Below, in pieces: positions 14,985 through 19,588 of a DNA stretch of 19,588 bases. Location of the stretch: positions 1 to 19,588 of the forward strand of contig JAPTUI010000136.1 in NCBI GenBank assembly GCA_028067895.1. The letters run 5' to 3'. The translations under genes and the position numbers were made by a program. The number at the start of each line of letters is the position of its first letter. Positions within the stretch are counted from its first letter, which is position 1. The DNA is from Pseudomonadota bacterium (GTDB lineage: Bacteria > Pseudomonadota > Gammaproteobacteria > Steroidobacterales > Steroidobacteraceae). The notes under the pieces were generated by a model. That model saw nothing but the letters and a program-made list of their open reading frames with translations. It was not told the origin of the DNA and searched no databases.

Positions 14985-16747
14985 CCTACGAGTCCCGCCG
15001 GCACCGGTGGCGGCGGGCAATTGGGCTGCTGCGTGGCGAGGTGACGCCGTATGTGGCGCTGCGGCTCACGGAAGTGCTGCTGCTGGTGCTGTTCGGGGCC
15101 GCCATGAACGCATTGGCACCTTTGGCGATGAAATGGATCATCGACGGCTTGAGCGGGCAGGGTCGGTTTCCGCTCGGCGCCGGTGTGCTCGTGGGGTTCT
15201 ATGCGGTGAGCCAGTGGCTCGGTCGTTCGAGTGTGGAATTGCGCACGCTGCGGTACGCCAGGGCGGAGCGGCGAGTGTTGCGGACGCTCAACGAACGGCT
15301 GTTTTCGCATGTGCTGCGTCTGCCGTTGCGCTATCACCTCACTCAGCAGACCGGCGCGGTCAGCCAGACCATCGACAATGGACTCGAAGGGGTACGGTTG
15401 ATCCTGCATCACCTAGTGTTCACCGTGCTGCCGGTGTGCGCGGAGATGCTGCTCTCGGCCTATGTGCTTGGTCGACTGCGCCAGCCGGTCTTCCTCGTAC
15501 TCTTTTGCGGCGCGGCGCTCTGCTACGCCGTCATATTCGGACGCTCCGCGCGACGCATCGGTGACAGTGCCCGCGACGCGGCGGCGACCCGGGTGGCGGC
15601 AGGGGCCGTCATGACGGATGGGCTGCTGAATTTCGAGACGGTGAAGGCGTTCGCCGCGGAGCGGCTAGTGACGGGCAAGGCCGGGCGGGCGCTCGAGCGA
15701 AGCGAGGCGGCGTGGGTGCACTTCTATCGGCGCTATGCGCGCAACGGGCTGGCGGTGGCGGCGGTGTTCACGCTGTTTCTGGCGGCGACTCTGATCTGTG
15801 CGGTGCATGCGGTGCGCACCCGATCCCTCACGGTCGGGGGCTTCGTGCTCGTCAACACCTACATGCTGCAGCTGGTGCGGCCGGCCGAGATGCTCGGCTT
15901 CGCCGTGCAGGGTTTTGCGCAGGGCGCAGCATTGCTCGAGAAGGCGATGGCGCTGCTGACGGTCGCGCCGGAACCGGCAGCCGGTGTGTCGCTGCCGGAT
16001 ACGCTGCAGGGGACGCTGGAGTTCGATCGGGTGACGCTGCGCTACGCCCCCGGACGGGCGGCGCTTGAGGCCGTGAGCTTCACGGTCGCCGCCGGTTCGA
16101 CGCTCGGCATCGTCGGCCAGAGCGGCTCGGGGAAGTCTTCCATCGTGAGGCTGTTGCTGCGGCTGATCGATCCGGAGAGTGGCGAGGTCCGCCTCGGCGG
16201 ATTCGTGCTGAGCGGGGTCGCGCCACAGGCACTGCGCAGTGCGATCGCCGTGGTGCCTCAGGACGTCGTGCTGTTCGATGACTCGATCGAATTCAACATC
16301 GCGGTCGCAAAGCCGCGGGCGAGCCGGGAGGAGGTGCACGAGGCGGCGCGCATTGCGCAGCTCGAGGAATTTGTCGGCGCGCTGCCGGAGGGATACGACA
16401 CGGTCGTTGGCGAGCGAGGTGTACGGCTGTCGGGTGGAGAGCGTCAACGGATTGCGATCGCGCGGGCGGCGCTGCGCCGCCCGCTCGTCTATGTCTTTGA
16501 CGAGGCGACTGCGGCGCTCGACAGCCGGACCGAGCAGGCGGTCCTGGCCAGCCTGCGTGCGATGGCTGGAGCGGCCACCACGGTGCTGATCGCACACCGC
16601 CTGGCGAGCGTCGTGCACGCCGAGTGCATCCTGGTGCTGCACGCCGGGAGGGTCGTCGAGTGCGGCCGCCACGAGGCGTTGCTGCAGGCGGGAGGGCGGT
16701 ACGCGGCGTTGTGGGCGGCGCAGCACCCGGGTACTGCGGCCGCCTGA
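14981..16747 (+). CDS. ABC exporter, fused membrane and ATPase domains (lasso D-type / Atm1-like)
   Basis: This half-size exporter of 588 residues works as a homodimer in the inner membrane. Residues about 20-320 carry the transmembrane helices (LTEVLLLVLFGAAMNALAPL, VFTLFLAATLICAV), with the coupling-region motif LNFETVKAFAAE typical of Atm1/HMT1-type exporters. The ATPase part has Walker A GQSGSGKSS (379-387), Q-loop VVPQDVVLFDD, signature LSGGERQR (483-490), Walker B LVYVFDE (502-508) and H-loop His539. It starts with GTG, overlapping the upstream gene by four bases. With B and C genes downstream, it is the likely lasso peptide exporter and immunity protein of operon 2, in the role McjD plays for microcin J25. 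GC is high, like the flanking chromosome. Confidence 0.92.
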   Translation: MTYESRRHRWRRAIGLLRGEVTPYVALRLTEVLLLVLFGAAMNALAPLAMKWIIDGLSGQGRFPLGAGVLVGFYAVSQWLGRSSVELRTLRYARAERRVLRTLNERLFSHVLRLPLRYHLTQQTGAVSQTIDNGLEGVRLILHHLVFTVLPVCAEMLLSAYVLGRLRQPVFLVLFCGAALCYAVIFGRSARRIGDSARDAAATRVAAGAVMTDGLLNFETVKAFAAERLVTGKAGRALERSEAAWVHFYRRYARNGLAVAAVFTLFLAATLICAVHAVRTRSLTVGGFVLVNTYMLQLVRPAEMLGFAVQGFAQGAALLEKAMALLTVAPEPAAGVSLPDTLQGTLEFDRVTLRYAPGRAALEAVSFTVAAGSTLGIVGQSGSGKSSIVRLLLRLIDPESGEVRLGGFVLSGVAPQALRSAIAVVPQDVVLFDDSIEFNIAVAKPRASREEVHEAARIAQLEEFVGALPEGYDTVVGERGVRLSGGERQRIAIARAALRRPLVYVFDEATAALDSRTEQAVLASLRAMAGAATTVLIAHRLASVVHAECILVLHAGRVVECGRHEALLQAGGRYAALWAAQHPGTAAA

Positions 16748-16896
16748 GGCGCACGCAGCGGGCTTCGAGCCCATCGGGTGCCATTTCTACTCATGGATGC
16801 CGGCAAGAGCGCTGTCGGGCACGGGGCGGCCGTGGTACAGGTGTACACGAGGCATGCGGAGCCCGCGCAACGGGTCTGGCGGGACAGGGGAAGCAC
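16748..16896. other. 149-base gap between exporter and B gene; small hairpin, no precursor
   Basis: A stem GGGCT-TCG-AGCCC (16760-16772) lies 12 bases after the exporter stop, and the palindrome GTGTACAC is at 16841-16848. All three plus-strand frames were read for a lasso precursor. The only ATG/GTG ORFs run on into the B gene without a stop and have no Thr(-2)-Gly(1)-acid(7 to 9) pattern. Confidence 0.5.
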
Positions 16897-17619
16897 ATGC
16901 AGCAGGGCACGGAATCGGAACGGACCGAACCGTATTGGCTGGCGCACCATGTGCATCTGGCCATGTGCGGCCATCATGCGGTCCTGATGGATCTGCGGCG
17001 CAACCGCTACCTCGCGGTGCAGCCGGCGATGCGCCTCTCGGGGTGGATCGGGGCGTGGCCGCTGCCGGCCCCGGCGACGCTCGGGTCTCCTCCGGCGGTT
17101 CTCGGTCGGCTGATCGAGCACGGGATGCTGGTGTGCGAGCGCGGCGCGGGTCATGCCGCGACGCCGATCTCGATCGAATCGCCGCAGCGCACGCTGCTCG
17201 AATTCGATTTCGATGCGCCGCCGCGGCCGAACGGGCGCGACCTTCGCCGTGCGGCCTGGGCTTGTGCGGCGGCGGCGAGCGCGCTGAGGCTTCGGCCGAT
17301 GTACGCGGTGCTCGAGCAGACCCGCCGGCAACGCCCGGCCGACTCCCCGCCCGGTACACGGTTTGATGTCGGGTACGCGCAGGCGCTGGTGCGCCGATTC
17401 GTGCATCTGCGACCCTGGTTCTACAGCGCACGCGGCGCCTGTCTGCTCGACTCGCTGGCGCTCGTGACCTTCCTCGCGCAATACGGCCTGCACCCGCACT
17501 GGGTCTTCGGTGTGCGCACCGCGCCGTTTCATGCGCATTGCTGGGTACAGTACGGGGCGGTCCTCTTCAATGACGCGCCGGACCGCGTGCGCCAGTATTC
17601 ACCCATTCTGAGCATCTGA
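16897..17619 (+). CDS. Lasso peptide maturation protein B, fused RRE and leader peptidase, second module
   Basis: A protein of 240 residues with the same two-domain plan as the first B protein. The RRE is at about 12-85 (CGHHAVLMDLRRNRYLAVQP). The transglutaminase-like protease has Cys182 in GACLLDSLAL, His214 in FHAHCWVQ and Asp226 in LFNDAPD. The ATG at 16897 follows an AGGGGA ribosome site and starts just before the RRE; the frame is open further upstream but without family support. It should bind and cut a precursor that is not visible nearby. The cyclase start follows its stop after two bases. Sequence differs widely from the first B outside the motifs, so the two probably serve different leaders. 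Confidence 0.92.
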   Translation: MQQGTESERTEPYWLAHHVHLAMCGHHAVLMDLRRNRYLAVQPAMRLSGWIGAWPLPAPATLGSPPAVLGRLIEHGMLVCERGAGHAATPISIESPQRTLLEFDFDAPPRPNGRDLRRAAWACAAAASALRLRPMYAVLEQTRRQRPADSPPGTRFDVGYAQALVRRFVHLRPWFYSARGACLLDSLALVTFLAQYGLHPHWVFGVRTAPFHAHCWVQYGAVLFNDAPDRVRQYSPILSI

Positions 17620-17621
17620 CC

Positions 17622-19436
17622 GTGTTCCGGTATCTGGTGTTCATCTGGGACGATCGAGAGGTAGTGGCGCGTACGCAGGCGCAGGGTCTGCTCGCCGGGC
17701 CGCAGCGAGCGGCTGAGGAGTGGCGAACGGTCAGCCGGGGTGCGGGCTTCGAAGTGCGCTGCGTCGGCGAGTGGCAAGCCGGCAATGCGGCGCGGCCCCT
17801 CGCGGGCGGGCAGGGTGTGGTACTCGGGGCCGTATTCAGGTCCGACGGCGAGGGCGTGTCCCGACCGGCACCGGCGGCGTTCGACGACGCGGAGAGCCAC
17901 GCAATGACAGCCTCCGAGGGTCGCCGTCTCCTGGAGCGCTATTGGGGCCGATACGTTGCGGTGCTCCGTGAGCCGGACTCGGGCAGCGTCTGTGTTCTGC
18001 GAGATCCATCGGCGGGGTTGCCGTGCTACACCACCCGACTCGGCGCGATCGACGTGTATTGCTCCTGCATCCGCGACGTGCTGCCGATGCGCAGCGAACC
18101 GTTTCGGGCGGACTGGGCGTATGTGGCCGCCTGTTTGAGCTTGGTGCGCGAGCACAGCCGGCGCACCGGCCTCGAGGGTGTCTCGCAGCTGGTCGGGGGG
18201 GAGTGCGCGCGCCATCATGGCGGCTCGGTCCTGAGGACCTGTCACTGGGATCCGCTCGAGATCGCGGCGGCCGCGCCGATCGAAGGACCCGGGGCCGCCG
18301 AGCGGCTCGGTCGCTGCACCCGGGAAGTGGTTCGCGCCTGGGGCGCGTGCTTCGAGAGTGTGTTGATCTCTCTCTCGGGCGGGCTCGATTCCTCCATCGT
18401 ACTCGCATCGCTCGCTGGCGCTGCGGTACCTCGGCTGGAGTGCTTCCACTATTATCCGCCGCCGCACACCGACCTCGACGAGCGGCGCTATGCACGCCTC
18501 GCGGCCGAGTCGGCCGGCCTCGGTCTGATCGAGCGCATCCGGCCACTCGGGGTCGATCTCGGCCCATTGCGCGCGCTCGCCCCGAGCGCCGAGCCCACCA
18601 ATTATCTGTTCTATCTGGAACACAGTCGCCGTGAGGCCGCGCTCGCCGCTGAGCGTGATACATCTGCGCTGTTCATCGGCTACGGCGGAGATCAACTTTT
18701 CTATCAGGAACGTGCCGAGTGGGCGCCGGCGGAACTGCTGCATCGGCGCGGACCGAGCCCGCGGGTGCTGCGTGCGCTGCTGGATGCGGCGCGCGTCGAT
18801 GATGTGTCGCTCTGGCGCGTGTTGGCCGCAACGGTGCGCGAGGTATTCGGTGCGCAGCGCTGGAGCCCGCTCAGCGAGGCGGGGCGCGAGCGGCCGCTGC
18901 TCGCGCCTGCGGTGTTGCACGAGGCGCTCGGCGCGGCGGCCTGTTTGCATCCGCTTGCGCATCGACATACCGAGGTGCCGAGTGCCAAGCGTTGGCACGC
19001 CCACCAGGTGCTCGCGCCGTTCGATGCGTACGATCCTTTCGCGGCGCTCGGCGATGCGGATCGGATCGCGCCATTGTTGTCGCAGCCGTTGATTGAAGTG
19101 TGTCTGCGGATCGCCCCCGCGGCGCATACCGCCGGCGGATGGGGTAGGGCGCTCGTACGGCAAGCGTTTCACGACGTGCTGCCGGCGCCGATCCGCAATC
19201 GGCGCGACAAGGGCGGCATCGAGGCACACGCGCGCGTGACCGTGGAGCGCAACCGGACGCTGTTGCGCGAGCTGCTGCTCGAGGGCGAGCTGGTGCGCGC
19301 CGGTCTGTTGCTGCGCGCGCCGCTCGAGCGGGCGCTCGCTGGTCGGGCGGAAATCAAGACTCAGTCCGGAGAGTTGCTCGAGTACGCCAGCATGGAAGCG
19401 TGGCTGCAGTGTTGGCGACGACAAGGCTCGTCATGA
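17622..19436 (+). CDS. Lasso peptide macrolactam synthetase (cyclase C), second module
   Basis: A 604-residue asparagine-synthetase-like enzyme with Phe, not Cys, at position 2, so the amidotransferase half (CVLRDPSAGLPCYTT, GVSQLVGGECAR) is inactive as glutaminase. The ATP loop is SGGLDSS (252-258), the acidic motif is GYGGDQLF (353-360), and the C-terminal Lys is in NRRDKGGIE. It would close the ring of the second lasso peptide. Start is GTG two bases after the B stop, so translation is coupled. It is about the same length as the first cyclase and related to it end to end, but GC-rich and diverged, so the pair is not a recent duplication. Confidence 0.93.
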   Translation: MFRYLVFIWDDREVVARTQAQGLLAGPQRAAEEWRTVSRGAGFEVRCVGEWQAGNAARPLAGGQGVVLGAVFRSDGEGVSRPAPAAFDDAESHAMTASEGRRLLERYWGRYVAVLREPDSGSVCVLRDPSAGLPCYTTRLGAIDVYCSCIRDVLPMRSEPFRADWAYVAACLSLVREHSRRTGLEGVSQLVGGECARHHGGSVLRTCHWDPLEIAAAAPIEGPGAAERLGRCTREVVRAWGACFESVLISLSGGLDSSIVLASLAGAAVPRLECFHYYPPPHTDLDERRYARLAAESAGLGLIERIRPLGVDLGPLRALAPSAEPTNYLFYLEHSRREAALAAERDTSALFIGYGGDQLFYQERAEWAPAELLHRRGPSPRVLRALLDAARVDDVSLWRVLAATVREVFGAQRWSPLSEAGRERPLLAPAVLHEALGAAACLHPLAHRHTEVPSAKRWHAHQVLAPFDAYDPFAALGDADRIAPLLSQPLIEVCLRIAPAAHTAGGWGRALVRQAFHDVLPAPIRNRRDKGGIEAHARVTVERNRTLLRELLLEGELVRAGLLLRAPLERALAGRAEIKTQSGELLEYASMEAWLQCWRRQGSS

Positions 19437-19478
19437 GTGGCCAACATGTGGCACACTGCCGTGCAGGCAGCAGGGACC

Positions 19479-19588
19479 ATGGACCATAACCAGCAATCCT
19501 CCAGAGAGGGGACACAGGAGCGTGGCACGGCGCGTCGGATGCGTCGGGCGGCAATGATCGCGGTGGCAGCGATCCCATTGGCCGGTCC
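19479..19588 (+). CDS. Start of an unidentified gene with a signal-like N-terminus, cut by window end
   Basis: An ORF opens at ATG 19479, 42 bases after the cyclase stop, with AGCAGGGA just upstream as a ribosome site. The 36 visible residues have a polar start, then ARRMRRAAMIAVAAIPLAG, a basic stretch followed by a hydrophobic segment, as in a Sec signal peptide with a long n-region. Same strand and short gap suggest it belongs to operon 2. The product cannot be named from this fragment; an envelope protein such as a receptor or hydrolase is possible. Confidence 0.5.
   Translation, partial: MDHNQQSSREGTQERGTARRMRRAAMIAVAAIPLAG

Noticed and set aside
16778..16987. 69-codon ORF before the second B gene, considered as the missing precursor
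   Set aside because: It runs through the B start with no stop in the gap and has no Thr-x-Gly junction with an acid at +7 to +9.
17529..19424. 631-codon minus-strand ORF opposite the second cyclase, and similar long antisense ORFs opposite the Enzyme I and exporter genes
   Set aside because: Long antisense frames are expected in very GC-rich genes; the products are Arg-rich and without motifs, while the plus-strand frames carry full catalytic motifs.
19433..19489. 18-codon ORF overlapping the second cyclase stop (ATGA), considered as a precursor
   Set aside because: The product MSGQHVAHCRAGSRDHGP has no leader motif and no usable core; the overlap is probably chance.
1..19588. tRNA, rRNA, CRISPR array, integrase or attachment site
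   Set aside because: No such pattern was noticed on either strand by reading; repeats found are short and isolated.

Overview
The window is chromosomal DNA from a GC-rich proteobacterium. The best guess is a gammaproteobacterium of the Xanthomonadales/Lysobacterales type or a near relative. The reasons are a NagE-type GlcNAc PTS beside a large Enzyme I protein, FecI/FecR/TonB-receptor signalling, and a lasso peptide cluster with a dedicated isopeptidase. This placement is inference; no rRNA or tRNA is present to settle it.

Layout. (1) 1-3092, + strand: end of a PEP-protein phosphotransferase (Enzyme I) gene and a NagE-like permease, i.e. GlcNAc uptake. (2) 3547-10493, + strand: an ECF sigma factor, a FecR anti-sigma protein, an STN-bearing TonB-dependent receptor and an S9-type serine hydrolase that fits the lasso peptide isopeptidase family. 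(3) 13319-10618, - strand: a 30-codon lasso precursor gene that is easy to miss, a fused RRE/leader-peptidase B protein and an asparagine-synthetase-like lasso cyclase C. Parts 2 and 3 converge and together form a complete make/export-by-unknown-route/re-import/linearise lasso system. The predicted core is GTPGSATEQGAIVGFDPR with a Gly1-Glu8 ring. (4) 13950-19436, + strand: a second, separate lasso-type operon. It holds a degenerate Y1-transposase-like protein fused to a DnaA-like DNA-binding domain, an ABC exporter, a second B protein and a second C cyclase, with 4-bp overlaps or very short gaps at most junctions. No precursor gene for it was found in the window. (5) From 19479: start of another gene with a signal-like N-terminus, cut by the window end.

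The two lasso modules diverge from one roughly 630-bp regulatory region (13320-13949) that holds direct repeats, palindromes and AT-rich tracts. They also differ in composition. In hand-counted 60-base lines the receptor/isopeptidase/cyclase 1 stretch is 47-55% GC (28/60 at 7321, 32/60 at 9121, 33/60 at 11401), while fecI (42/60 at 3901) and operon 2 (43/60 at 16081, 45/60 at 17281) are 70-75%. This suggests different histories for the two modules.

Likely working model: B1 binds and cuts the precursor, C1 closes the macrolactam, the mature lasso leaves the cell, the TonB receptor re-imports it and signals through FecR/FecI, and the isopeptidase opens the ring. Operon 2 looks like a classic export-type lasso operon with an unusual domesticated-transposase gene at its head.
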